Shown here: piece after piece, positions 15,894-24,338 of the stretch | Layout: the number at the start of each line of letters is the position of its first letter | Numbering within the stretch: position 1 is the first letter of the stretch | NCBI RefSeq assembly: GCF_003259905.1 | Contig: NZ_QLMG01000008.1 | Location: forward strand, 1 to 64,000 | DNA from: Salipiger aestuarii | GTDB taxonomy: Bacteria; Pseudomonadota; Alphaproteobacteria; Rhodobacterales; Rhodobacteraceae | DNA: 64,000 nt | Reading direction: 5' to 3' | Translations under genes and position numbers: made by a program | Notes under the pieces: model-generated | Databases searched by the model: none | What the model was told of the DNA's origin: nothing | What the model saw: only the letters and a program-made list of their open reading frames with translations

Positions 15894-18179
15894 ATGGCCC
15901 GGATGCACGATTACGATCAGATTGGCGCGCTGTGGAACGACTGGCAGGGCGCCATTGCAACGCGTCCGGCGGATCCCCCCGAAACGATCCTCAGCGATGT
16001 ATTGCGGACCCACGGCACCCTGGTGTCATCGCAGGAGGTGTCATTCGCCCTTGCCGGCGCCGACCGCGAGGCAAGCCGCAGTGCCGCGCGGTTTACCGAC
16101 TGCATGGTCGCGCTGCTTGGCGATCCGGCGCTGCGCCTGCGCCACGCTTTCGCGGCTTTCGATGCGGATGCGGACCAGACCATTGCCAAGACCGATCTGC
16201 TGACCGTGACCGGCGCCTTTGCCGATACCCCCGAAGAGGCCGGACTGCTGGCCGATGAAATCGACGCTGACGGCGACGGGCGAATATCGCTGGCCGACCT
16301 TGTGCAGTATCTGGACGGCGCGCCGCCCCCTGTGGCCCAGACCTATCGCGCCACCCATGTACCGGATCATCACCTTGGGGCATTTCCCGGCATGCCCGCG
16401 CCGTCGACCGCCACCGCCAAACCCCATCCGGACCACGACGCGGATGCCGGCATATCCCCGCTGCACCTGCGCATCGGCTTTTTCCGACTGATGCAGGGAG
16501 CGGCGTATCGCAGTTTTCGGGAAAACTATTCCGCGAATTCCGAAACTCATATCAGAGCGCGCGACCTGCCATATACGATTGAGGATTTCGCCAGATTCAC
16601 AACCGTGACCATTGATTACTACCTGGCTCTTGGCCTCATTACAGATGCGGCATGCATCGCGGAATTTCGACGTCTGGACGAAATCGTGCAAGCCGAACTG
16701 GATCGGCTGCACACACGCGTGCGGACTTGGCCGACAATTCCCAGGACGCCGGGAATGCTGGCCGCTCAGGCCAAAATCGCGGACGAACGCGATGGCCTGT
16801 CCCGTCGCCAGCACCTGTGCCGGGCTGTTATGGAACTTGTCCTGTCGCTGCGGCTCCACGGGCTTCGCGTCGATCGGTCCGGCGTCGATGCGCTCGCGGG
16901 GCATGAAATAAACCGTCTGCGCCATCAGGACCTGCGCGCCGAAACCCATCGGAACGCGTCGATCCCGAGGCCTTGGGATGCCGACACCGATTACCGAGAC
17001 AGCTGGAATCGCGTAATTCTATCCGATGCCGATGCACGCATTGATGGCGCCATTATGCCAACCCGGTTCTGGTATGATGAATTCATGCCGCAGCTTCTGC
17101 TATGCGCATCGCTGATCACCGCGGATGACCTGCGCCACGCGCGTGGGACCACCGAACAGGATCTTGACACATGGCACGCGGAACTCAGGGCGCAAGGCGC
17201 CTTTGATCGCTTCGCAACAGATCTGCGCGACGGCTTCGCCGCCTGCTCTTTTGGCGTCAAACGGATGCTGAAGCAGGCGTGGATTCTGACCGCGCCATAT
17301 CTGACCGGAATAGAAAAACGCCGCGAGCGTGCCGAATTTGGCCGCGACAGTGGATTCCTCAGCGAATATGTGGCGTTTATAGATGTGCATTTGGGGCGCA
17401 ACGATGTCGCCACTGCCGATATGCGCCTGAGCTTTCCCTATTACATCGGGCCTGCAGTCTGGGCGTTCCTGCATGGTTCCGCCGAATTGATCGAGACGAT
17501 GCCCGATGCCGTCCGGCGCCGCGGAACAGACCGTTTCGCCGCATTCTTTCGCGGCTTTGCGACGATGTACCCCTGCCCCTACTGTCGTTATCATTTGAAT
17601 CGCTATGTGATCCGCAACCGCGAAGTCGATATGTATCCGGTCGAATTTCTGTTGCTGGGGCGCCAGCCGGGCCGCCACGATACCGGCATCACTCTAGATG
17701 ACAAACTTGCCACGATCACGGCGCCCGGTGCCTTGCGCGTCTTCTTGTGGAAACTGCACAACGCGGTTTCGTCGTCTATCGCGCGCACCGAACCTTGGTA
17801 TCATCGTCAGCCGAAACCGCTTTACACGTCGCGATTCTGGCCCAGCATCGAAGCTGAAATGGCCCGCTCGGCAGCTTCGGGGCATGACGCCGTCGCGATT
17901 GCGAAAGTGACCGAAATTTACGGTATCACAAAACCCGCAGCGCATCTTGCCGTCCTTCGTGACGAACTGACCCGCGCGCTTCGCGCTGACGACAAGGCGT
18001 CTGTGGCGCAAACGATTGACCGGGCCGAAGGCGCCATCGCCGATCTTGAACTGGCCATCGAGGAGGCGTCGTTCCTGACGCGAAAATATGCCTATGATCC
18101 CGCGCAAGCGGGCCTGCCCCCCACCGTTGACGCCATACAGGAGACATTCGCGCGCAGCGGGGTATTCGTCGAACGATAG
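15894..18179 (+). CDS. EF-hand protein fused to an Erv1/ALR-like thiol-oxidase domain
   Basis: 761 residues. Two canonical EF-hand loops lie near the N-terminus: DADADQTIAKTD (about 90-101) and DADGDGRISLAD (about 124-135). A His/Asp-rich linker (150-185) and an unassigned helical region (190-500) follow. Residues 512-630 resemble Erv/ALR sulfhydryl oxidases: PAVWAFLHGSAELIE, MYPCPYCRYHLNRYV with a CxxC at 561-564, and FLWKLHNAVSSS with the FAD-binding HN. Such domains oxidise thiols and pass electrons to O2. No signal peptide is seen. The middle region (about 16.5-17.9 kb) looks slightly less GC-rich than its neighbours. The Erv assignment rests on motifs only. The gene closes the operon. 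Confidence 0.7.
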   Translation: MARMHDYDQIGALWNDWQGAIATRPADPPETILSDVLRTHGTLVSSQEVSFALAGADREASRSAARFTDCMVALLGDPALRLRHAFAAFDADADQTIAKTDLLTVTGAFADTPEEAGLLADEIDADGDGRISLADLVQYLDGAPPPVAQTYRATHVPDHHLGAFPGMPAPSTATAKPHPDHDADAGISPLHLRIGFFRLMQGAAYRSFRENYSANSETHIRARDLPYTIEDFARFTTVTIDYYLALGLITDAACIAEFRRLDEIVQAELDRLHTRVRTWPTIPRTPGMLAAQAKIADERDGLSRRQHLCRAVMELVLSLRLHGLRVDRSGVDALAGHEINRLRHQDLRAETHRNASIPRPWDADTDYRDSWNRVILSDADARIDGAIMPTRFWYDEFMPQLLLCASLITADDLRHARGTTEQDLDTWHAELRAQGAFDRFATDLRDGFAACSFGVKRMLKQAWILTAPYLTGIEKRRERAEFGRDSGFLSEYVAFIDVHLGRNDVATADMRLSFPYYIGPAVWAFLHGSAELIETMPDAVRRRGTDRFAAFFRGFATMYPCPYCRYHLNRYVIRNREVDMYPVEFLLLGRQPGRHDTGITLDDKLATITAPGALRVFLWKLHNAVSSSIARTEPWYHRQPKPLYTSRFWPSIEAEMARSAASGHDAVAIAKVTEIYGITKPAAHLAVLRDELTRALRADDKASVAQTIDRAEGAIADLELAIEEASFLTRKYAYDPAQAGLPPTVDAIQETFARSGVFVER

Positions 18180-18354
18180 GGCGGGTAGGGCGGCGCGGAC
18201 GATCCGGTGGGGGCGCCGCGAAATCCGGTCGACCGGCCGGCATCCGCTGTCGCACCCCCCTGCGCGGCGCTTATTTCGCGCCCGGCCATTCACATTTCGC
18301 CCGTCATGACCCATGTGTTTCCAGACCACTCGCGGCAAAGGACTCGACTGACAG

Positions 18355-19560
18355 GTGCGCAAAATCGACTTGCCGGAACGCCCGGACTGGCGCGCCAAGG
18401 CGCAGGACCAGGGCTTTACCTTTGCCGACATGCACGGCGAGCCCTATTGGGACGAAAGTTCGGCCTACAGCTTTACCCTGGATGAGATCGAACGGCAGAT
18501 CGAGGATCCGTCCACCGAGCTGCACGCCCTGTGTCGGCAAGCCGTCGATCATGTGATCGGCTCCGAAGAATTGCTCGACCGGCTGGCCATTCCCGAGGCG
18601 CATCGCGACTACATCGCCCAAAGCTGGCGCGACGACGAACCCGAGCTCTATGGCCGCATGGATCTGGCGTATGGGGGCGACGGTCCCGCCAAGTTGCTGG
18701 AATACAACGCCGACACGCCCACCTCGCTTTACGAAAGCGCCGCCTTTCAGTGGCAGTGGTTCGAAGACAGCCAGGCGCTTGGCGTGCTTGGGCCCGACGA
18801 CGACCAGTTCAACGGCATCCACGAGGCGATCGCCGCGCGGCTGGCGCAGATGTTCCCGCAGGGCTTTGATCTGCACCTGACCGCCATGGCCGGCGCGCCC
18901 GAGGATTACGCCACCGTCGAGGCGCTGGGATGGGCCGCGCGCGAAGCGGGTCTGGGGGCGCATTACACCGATCTGGAAAAAATCGGGGTCAGCGACGACG
19001 GCCAGTTTCTGGACGACGAAGACCGGGTGATCGGCGCCCTGTTCAAGCTTTACCCATGGGAAGACCTTCTGCGGGACGATTACGCCGCCCATCTTGCCAC
19101 CTCGGGTTGCCGCATGATCGAACCGCCGTGGAAGGCCATTCTGTCGAACAAGGGCATCCTGCCAGTGCTGTGGGAATTGTTCGAAGATCACCCCAACCTG
19201 CTGCCCGCGTTTTTCGAACAGGATCTGACAAGCCCCGGCGCGGACGCGGCCGCGCGTCTGGATCGCGCAGCGGATGCGATGGCGCCGGGCCATGTGCTCA
19301 AACCGATCTTTTCGCGCGAAGGCGCGTCGATCACCATCGTCGAAGACGGCGCGATCACCGAAACCGCGACCAACGATGCCTATGCCGCCCATCCGCGCAT
19401 CGCGCAGGCCTACCACCCGCTGCCCGTAATGGGCGGATTCCGCCCGGTCATCGGGTCCTGGATCGCGGGCGACACCTGCGCGGGCATCGGCATTCGCGAG
19501 GATCGCGGCCGCATCACGCAGGATCTGTCGCGGTTCAAGCCGCATTTCATCCGGGATTGA
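18355..19560 (+). CDS. Glutathionylspermidine synthase-like ATP-grasp protein (YgiC-like)
   Basis: 401 residues, full length for the YgiC/GSP-synthetase family: AKLLEYNADTPTSLYESAAF (nucleotide/substrate segment), a central KLYPWEDLLRDDYA, EPPWKAILSNKGILPVLWEL and a C-terminal LKPIFSREGASITIV with VMGGFRPVIGSW. The family joins carboxylates and amines using ATP, but YgiC homologues lack the amidase half and have no firm substrate. The start GTG 18355 has a weak site upstream. It is followed 32 bp later by a DUF1190 lipoprotein-like gene, reproducing the ygiB-ygiC pairing of other bacteria. Confidence 0.85.
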   Translation: MRKIDLPERPDWRAKAQDQGFTFADMHGEPYWDESSAYSFTLDEIERQIEDPSTELHALCRQAVDHVIGSEELLDRLAIPEAHRDYIAQSWRDDEPELYGRMDLAYGGDGPAKLLEYNADTPTSLYESAAFQWQWFEDSQALGVLGPDDDQFNGIHEAIAARLAQMFPQGFDLHLTAMAGAPEDYATVEALGWAAREAGLGAHYTDLEKIGVSDDGQFLDDEDRVIGALFKLYPWEDLLRDDYAAHLATSGCRMIEPPWKAILSNKGILPVLWELFEDHPNLLPAFFEQDLTSPGADAAARLDRAADAMAPGHVLKPIFSREGASITIVEDGAITETATNDAYAAHPRIAQAYHPLPVMGGFRPVIGSWIAGDTCAGIGIREDRGRITQDLSRFKPHFIRD

Positions 19561-19592
19561 CCCCGCCATAGCTGACCCGAAAAGGCCCCCTC

Positions 19593-20174
19593 ATGACGAA
19601 ACGCTCCCGCACCGCAGCCCTTGCCATCGTCGGCGCCGCCTCGTTCGCGCTGGCCGGATGTCGCGAAGATCCCGTTGACGCGCGCGCCTTTCCCGATCTG
19701 CAAAGCTGTCAGGCATCGGTCGGCCCGGACAGCCTGTTTTCGCGACAGGATTGCGAAACCGCCTTTGCCGAGGCGCAGACCCTGCACGCCGAAACCGCAC
19801 CCCGCTACGACAGCCGGGAGGTCTGCGAAGAACAGTACGGGGCGGGCAATTGCGACACCGAGGCGCAGGCGACCGGGGGCGGATCGGGCAGCATCTTCAT
19901 GCCGCTGATCGCGGGTTATCTGATCGGCAACATGCTGGGCGGGCGCGGAATCGGAGCACAACCGATGTATCGCGGCGCGGACGGGCGGTTCACCACGCCG
20001 GGCGGCGGCACCAGCTATGCGAACAACACCGGTCGCGCCAAACTGACGCCGCAGGCCTTTGCCAAGGCGCCGGTGACGGCGGGCAAGCCGCCGATGTCAC
20101 GGGCGACGGCAGCCTCGCGGGGGGGATTTGGCACGCGCAGCACGGGCACCGGGCTGCGCGGGTTCGGCGGCTAG
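19593..20174 (+). CDS. DUF1190 (YgiB-like) secreted lipoprotein-like protein
   Basis: 193 residues. An N-terminal signal with a lipobox-like LAGC ending at about residue 23 suggests a lipoprotein. Cys residues follow in LQSCQASV, QDCETAFAEA, EVCEEQYG and NCDTEAQ, a pattern of the DUF1190/YgiB family. A glycine-rich segment with a short hydrophobic stretch (FMPLIAGYLIGNMLGG) and a low-complexity Gly/Thr/Ser tail end the protein. It is paired with the YgiC-like gene 32 bp upstream. The joint function of the pair is not established. Confidence 0.8.
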   Translation: MTKRSRTAALAIVGAASFALAGCREDPVDARAFPDLQSCQASVGPDSLFSRQDCETAFAEAQTLHAETAPRYDSREVCEEQYGAGNCDTEAQATGGGSGSIFMPLIAGYLIGNMLGGRGIGAQPMYRGADGRFTTPGGGTSYANNTGRAKLTPQAFAKAPVTAGKPPMSRATAASRGGFGTRSTGTGLRGFGG

Positions 20175-20194
20175 GCCCACCCCGCCGCAGCCCG

Positions 20195-21256
20195 TCAGAT
20201 CGGCGGAATGGCCCGGGCCTCGCCGGGGCGCAGGGCGCGGAACCGGTCCTGAGCCAGTCGATGCCGGGCCAGCGCCAGTTCAAGCGCCCGCGCCGGAGCC
20301 TCGCGGGCCTCATTCGTCAGCTGGATCGTGCCCCAATGGTGGCCGATCCCGTAGGCCGCGCCGCACAGCTTCAGGCCCTGCACCGCTTCGTCCGGGTTCT
20401 GATGCTGTTCGGCCATGAACCAGCGCGGGTCATAGGCCCCGATGGGCAGCAGCGCCGCCCGGATCGGACCCGAGCGCCCGGGCAAGTCGCGGTAGGGCCT
20501 GCCGCCGTCGAACCCGGTATCACCGATGAACAGCAACGCGCCCACCGCGCCGCGCAGCAGGAACCCGCCCCAAAGCGCCATCGACCTGTCGCCCGCCCCC
20601 CGCGCGGACCAGTGATGCGACGGCACGCATTCCACCCCCAGCGGCCCCAACCGCGCCTGCTCTGCCCAGTCCATCGCGCGACAGCGCAGGCCGGTGGGCG
20701 CAAGGATCGTATCGTTGCCCAGCGGCGTGACCACATGCGGGTCATGCACCGCCTTGAGCCGTTTCAGGGTGTCCAGGTCAAGGTGGTCGTAGTGGTTGTG
20801 CGACAGCAGCACATGGTCGATGGGCGGCAGCGCGTCAAAGGGTATGCCCGGCGCGACGACCCGCTTCGGCCCGGCAAACGACAGGGGCGAGGCGCGCTCT
20901 GACCAGACCGGATCGGTCAGGATGTTCACGCCCTGCATCTGGATCAGCAAGCTGGCGTGTCCCACCATCGTCACGGTCATGTCCTCGACCCGCGCCGCGG
21001 GGCGCGCCGGGTCCGCAAGCGGGACCTTGTCAGGCCATTTCGCGGGGGGGTCGCCAAAGCGCCAGCGCAGCAGATCGCGAAAGCCGCGCGGCGCGGCGCC
21101 GTTCGGATTGAAAAACCGTGTGCCATCGAAATGGTCGCTGACCGGGCCCTGATAATAAGGGTTGCGTCGGTCGGCCACGCAGGCCGCGACGGTGCCCCCG
21201 ACAGTGCCGAGGCCAAGCGTCGCGGCGAGCGACCGGAACAGGGTGCGGCGATTCAT
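20195..21256 (-). CDS. MBL-fold hydrolase, NAPE-PLD-like
   Basis: 353 residues. An N-terminal export signal (MNRRTLFRSLAATLG, then a hydrophobic run ending VAAC) suggests periplasmic or lipid-anchored location, with a twin-arginine-like RR. The catalytic motif LLSHNHYDHLD (H-x-H-x-D-H) follows, with PSHHWSARG, FIGDTGFDGG and GIGHHWGTIQL completing the zinc ligands of the NAPE-PLD/UlaG-like branch. These enzymes cleave phosphodiesters or lactones; the substrate is not predictable. The ATG at 21256 is chosen because the Tat-like signal starts there. It is convergent with the DUF1190 gene, 20 bp apart. Confidence 0.85.
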   Translation of the reverse strand: MNRRTLFRSLAATLGLGTVGGTVAACVADRRNPYYQGPVSDHFDGTRFFNPNGAAPRGFRDLLRWRFGDPPAKWPDKVPLADPARPAARVEDMTVTMVGHASLLIQMQGVNILTDPVWSERASPLSFAGPKRVVAPGIPFDALPPIDHVLLSHNHYDHLDLDTLKRLKAVHDPHVVTPLGNDTILAPTGLRCRAMDWAEQARLGPLGVECVPSHHWSARGAGDRSMALWGGFLLRGAVGALLFIGDTGFDGGRPYRDLPGRSGPIRAALLPIGAYDPRWFMAEQHQNPDEAVQGLKLCGAAYGIGHHWGTIQLTNEAREAPARALELALARHRLAQDRFRALRPGEARAIPPI

Positions 21257-22206
21257 CGCCCAAATCCAGAGCACATGAGGGAGGTGATCCTTCGTCTTCC
21301 TGCGCCCTCCTACCCGGAAATCGCCGCCCCGGCGAGGGCGCGCGTAACGGCACGCCGTACCCTGCCCGGCAGAAACAAACAAAACACCCGTTTCAACCGT
21401 CCACGAGCACAGCATCGGACAAAAGGTAAGCGCAAGGGCCAATACCGCATCACATGGTGCATGCATGCATAAGTTTGGACAAGTCCCGGCATCGCTTTGC
21501 GTCGCGCCCCCGTGCCGCTTCGCGCCCCGGCAACCCTGCCCGCCATGGCACCACCGCGTCACGATGGACTCATCGCCCGTGGGCGGACAGGGGCCGAATT
21601 CGCTCCACTCCCGGACCTCCGCCTTGAACGACGACACCCGCATGGTGGCCTTGCACATCCGTGACCGGGTGGTGAAACACGGCAAGGAATTTATCTTTCA
21701 TCGGCGCGGGTTCGATCACCGACCGCACGCGGTTCGCGGCCATCGGCACACGCCGCTTCGCGATCCACGCCGCCGATCCCGCGCGCGCTGAATTGCGGTC
21801 TTGCGCTGGAACGCGCGGCCGGGTGGTCCGGTCGACGCATCGTGCAAGGCAGATCGCATGGCGACCCATTTGAACTCCGCCCGCGTCAGGGGCGTCGCAG
21901 AGCCGCTTGGCACCACCACGGGCATGACGTTGCGGCTGCGGTTTCGCCTGTTCCCGCGCGCTGGATGCAAATCGAACAACGCGATACGATTCGCGCTGGG
22001 TATCGAACCTGTTGATCCGCCCGCCGCCGGACCATGTCCCGATGACCTGCGCCAGCGGCGGCGGTCGCGGGTCTTGCAACAGATCGGGGCACGGCGGTTC
22101 GCCGCCGCGACGAAGATCCCCATTCCAGCGTTCCGTTCCGCCCGCGACCGCATTACACTGCCCCCGAGGCAAACAGACCGAACATGGCAAACAACAGGAG
22201 CGAACG
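21257..22206. other. 950-bp stretch without a convincing gene
   Basis: No frame here has the codon bias of the neighbouring genes; open frames on both strands overlap and are rich in Arg, Pro and Ser. The first 200 bases upstream of the MBL gene are less GC-rich, with a 12-bp alternating palindrome TGCATGCATGCA at 21458-21469. A stretch around 21580-21740 reads in frame on the plus strand as a plausible but undocumented peptide (DDTRMVALHIRDRVVKHG), so decayed coding sequence is possible. No tRNA or recognised RNA was seen. Confidence 0.5.
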
Positions 22207-22506
22207 ATGCGCGGACCCGTTCTTGGCGCGCTGGCGGGGGCCATGCTGATGACAGCATGCGGCTCGCAGCCCGCCGACATCTTTCAGACACGCCACGAGG
22301 TGTACGGCGTCGAGGCGCCGGACATGCTCAAGATGCGCGCCGGGCCGGGCACCGGGTTCAACATCATCACCGGGCTGCCCAACGGCACCGTACTGTGGGT
22401 GCATGACTGCACGCAGACCGGCGGCACCCGCTGGTGCGAGGTGTCGATGGACCGGGCGCAGGGGCTGCGGGGCTATGTGTCAAACGCCTATCTGCGCAAG
22501 CTGTAA
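22207..22506 (+). CDS. Small SH3-domain (SH3b) lipoprotein
   Basis: 99 residues. A signal peptide ends in a lipobox (MLMTAC at about residues 13-18), so the mature protein is probably lipid-anchored in the envelope. The rest is one bacterial SH3 domain: MLKMRAGPGTGFNIITGLPNG, then WCEVSMDRAQGLRGYVSNAYL, ending at the terminus. Such domains bind cell-wall peptides. ATG 22207 is preceded by a good AGGAG. A weak hairpin without a U-tract (22516-22533) follows the stop. The neighbouring nrsF gene is convergent. Confidence 0.88.
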   Translation: MRGPVLGALAGAMLMTACGSQPADIFQTRHEVYGVEAPDMLKMRAGPGTGFNIITGLPNGTVLWVHDCTQTGGTRWCEVSMDRAQGLRGYVSNAYLRKL

Positions 22507-22655
22507 CGGTCAGCCCGCAAGGTCTCCCTTGCGCGGCAGTCGAGGCGCCAGGGATCCGCACCGGGCAACAGGATCGACAGCGGCAGCGGCGCGCCGGATC
22601 ACCGGCCAGCGGATCGTGGAGGCCCGTTCGTGTAGCTTTCAGGGCGGCGGCGGGG

Positions 22656-23258
22656 TCAGACCCCCAGCATACGCCGCCCGGCCACGCGCCCGGCAAAGCC
22701 ACAGATCGCGATGCCAAGCCCGTACCACAGCAGGAAAAACGCCGCGCCGTCTTCGTTGCAGTGTAGCGCATAAAGCGCCGTGGCCGCCGCGCCCGCGAAC
22801 AGACCGGCCAGCAGACCGGCGCGCGCGGGGCGCGGTTCAACCCGGTGGCGCAACCCCAGCACCAGCGGCAGGCCGATGGGCAGGGCCAGCACCGGGATCG
22901 ACACCAGGCATTGCAGCGCGCTGTTGCCCATCACATCGCCCCCCGTCGCCACCGCGACCGCCCAGCCGCACGCCGCCATCGCCGCCACCATGGCAAAGGG
23001 CGCGACGGGCAGGCGCCGGTCGGGCGCGCGGCGCAGCAACAGCGCCCCCGCCAGCGCCGCCAGCGCCAGCGGCAGCAGCGATTTCACCAGCACCGGCGCG
23101 CGGAGAATGGCCTGCGCCCAATCGGGCCGGATCTGCCAGACCAGCCCGACCAACAGCGCCGAAAGCACCAGCCCCGGAAGCACGCGCCGCGCAAGATGCG
23201 GGCGTTTCGGCGCCACCTTGTCGGCGGCGAGCACGGCAATCAGGTCGTCGGTTTCCAT
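22656..23258 (-). CDS. nrsF: NrsF-type anti-sigma factor (DUF1109)
   Basis: 200 residues with about six transmembrane helices after a short cytoplasmic N-terminus ([13 protein letters not shown]). The layout, with LVSIPVLALPIGLPLVLGLRH and FLLWYGLGIAICGFAGR near the C-terminus, matches the NrsF/DUF1109 family, integral-membrane anti-sigma factors that hold an ECF sigma factor inactive. Two Cys residues (CGWAV, CLVSI) fall in membrane segments and a third in LHCNEDG; NrsF Cys residues in Caulobacter matter for metal sensing. Its start overlaps the sigma-factor gene by 19 bp, so the two are co-transcribed. Confidence 0.87.
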   Translation of the reverse strand: METDDLIAVLAADKVAPKRPHLARRVLPGLVLSALLVGLVWQIRPDWAQAILRAPVLVKSLLPLALAALAGALLLRRAPDRRLPVAPFAMVAAMAACGWAVAVATGGDVMGNSALQCLVSIPVLALPIGLPLVLGLRHRVEPRPARAGLLAGLFAGAAATALYALHCNEDGAAFFLLWYGLGIAICGFAGRVAGRRMLGV

Positions 23259-23794
23259 TCCTCGTCCTTTCTGGCGGCATCGGACAGCCGCCGCAGCGCG
23301 CGGTGCAGCGCCACCCTTAGCGCACCGGGCCCAAGGTCGAACCGGCTGGACAGGGTCTCGGCGTCGGCGCCGTGCACCGCGTGTTCGCGCACCAGCGCCG
23401 CGTCGCGATCCGACAGCCGCGCCAGCGCCTGTTCGATGTGCAGACTTTCCAGCGGATCGACCTCGGGGGCGCCAAGATGCGCGTGGTTCTCGATCGGCTC
23501 GTGCTGTCGGCGCGCTCCGGCGCGGATCGCGTCGATGGCCTTGTGCTTCGTGATGATCCTGACCCACGGCATCAGGGGGCGCGACACATCCCAGCTGCCG
23601 CGCTTGAGATGGATCGACAGCAGCGCCTCCTGCACCACGTCTTCGGCCATGTGCCGCATCGGCGCGGGCAGATCGCGCAGCGCCATGGCCCGCATCCGGG
23701 GCGCAAGCCGCGCAAGACCGCGGGCATAGGCCTTGCGGTCCCCCGCAAGCCCTTGCCGCATCAGATCCTCGATCTCGGCATCCATGGCTGTCAT
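23240..23794 (-). CDS. ECF-type RNA polymerase sigma factor (SigF-like)
   Basis: 184 residues. Region 2 contains [20 protein letters not shown] and [18 protein letters not shown]; region 4 has [21 protein letters not shown] and the recognition helix around [16 protein letters not shown]. This is the standard two-domain ECF layout. The neighbour nrsF encodes its anti-sigma factor. The predicted promoter -10 ends 8 bases before the ATG at 23794, so the transcript may be leaderless or translation may begin at the second Met (23785). The divergent buf operon carries the same promoter motif and is the likely regulon, as in the copper-responsive SigF system of Caulobacter. Confidence 0.88.
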   Translation of the reverse strand: MTAMDAEIEDLMRQGLAGDRKAYARGLARLAPRMRAMALRDLPAPMRHMAEDVVQEALLSIHLKRGSWDVSRPLMPWVRIITKHKAIDAIRAGARRQHEPIENHAHLGAPEVDPLESLHIEQALARLSDRDAALVREHAVHGADAETLSSRFDLGPGALRVALHRALRRLSDAARKDEEWKPTT

Positions 23795-23801
23795 GGGCTG
23801 T

Positions 23802-23830
23802 TATACGCACGTTCCGGCCCGTCCGTTACA
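23802..23830 (-). promoter_or_regulatory. Candidate ECF promoter of the sigma/nrsF operon
   Basis: On the minus strand TGTAAC (23830-23825) and CGTATA (23807-23802) are separated by 17 bases. The same -35 element and spacing appear in front of bufA on the other strand. A start site about 7 bases beyond the -10 falls within a few bases of the sigma-gene ATG. Autoregulation is inferred. Confidence 0.6.
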
Positions 23831-23898
23831 GCCCGTACCGCAAATCGGCAAAAAAAACTCCGGCGGGGTGTTTCAGCCGGTCACGACCCCGCGAGCGG

Positions 23899-23927
23899 TG
23901 TAACATCCGCGCCCCCTGCCCCGAATA
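23899..23927 (+). promoter_or_regulatory. Candidate ECF promoter of the buf operon
   Basis: TGTAAC (23899-23904) and CGAATA (23922-23927) with a 17-base spacer, about 50 bases before the bufA ATG. It matches the motif upstream of the divergent sigma gene except for one base in the -10, which supports recognition by that sigma factor. Confidence 0.65.
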
Positions 23928-23976
23928 CCCCGATGCAGACAGGACGATCTGCCAACCCAGCATCGGAGACGACACC

Positions 23977-24279
23977 ATGACCGCACGCACCAACACCACG
24001 CTTGCCCTTGCCGTGGCCGCGGGCCTTGCCCAGATGACCCTGCCCGTTCACGCCCAGGGTCAGGAAAAATGCTTTGGCGTCGCGATGGCCGGCGAAAACG
24101 GCTGCGCCGCCGGGCCCGGCACCACCTGCGCCGGCACCTCCAAGGTCGATTATCAGGGCAACGCCTGGTCGCTGGTTCCCGAGGGCACCTGCGCCGAAAT
24201 CGACCTGCCCGCGATGGCCGACGGCACCGCGCGCACGGGATCGCTTGAGGCGCTCGACCGCGACCTGCCGATGGGCTGA
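23977..24279 (+). CDS. bufA: Bufferin-type metallophore precursor (DUF2282, BufA1-like)
   Basis: 100 residues. An export signal ends near PVHAQ (residue 27), so the product is periplasmic. The mature part carries four Cys (32, 43, 51, 72) in the family pattern [30 protein letters not shown] and VPEGTCAEI. Bufferins are copper-binding RiPPs whose core Cys residues are converted to thiooxazoles by an MNIO enzyme with a partner. bufB and bufC follow downstream, and an ECF promoter precedes the gene. A strong hairpin after the stop would favour extra precursor over enzyme. Confidence 0.88.
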   Translation: MTARTNTTLALAVAAGLAQMTLPVHAQGQEKCFGVAMAGENGCAAGPGTTCAGTSKVDYQGNAWSLVPEGTCAEIDLPAMADGTARTGSLEALDRDLPMG

Positions 24280-24288
24280 ACCCGACCC

Positions 24289-24313
24289 GGCGCGGCGATG
24301 CCTTCGCCGCGCC
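24289..24313 (+). terminator. Hairpin between bufA and bufB (probable attenuator)
   Basis: GGCGCGGCGA (24289-24298) pairs perfectly with TCGCCGCGCC (24304-24313) around a 5-base loop. There is no U-run, so full termination is unlikely. The position after a precursor-peptide gene suggests partial termination or 3'-end protection of the bufA transcript. Confidence 0.55.
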
Positions 24314-24338
24314 CCTGCCCGCCTGACAGGAGAGCGCC

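Noticed and set aside
21418-21432. CAAAAGGTAAG sequence resembling an iteron far from the origin
   Set aside because: It shares 11 bases with the isolated iteron, but lacks the CCC block and has no phased neighbours.
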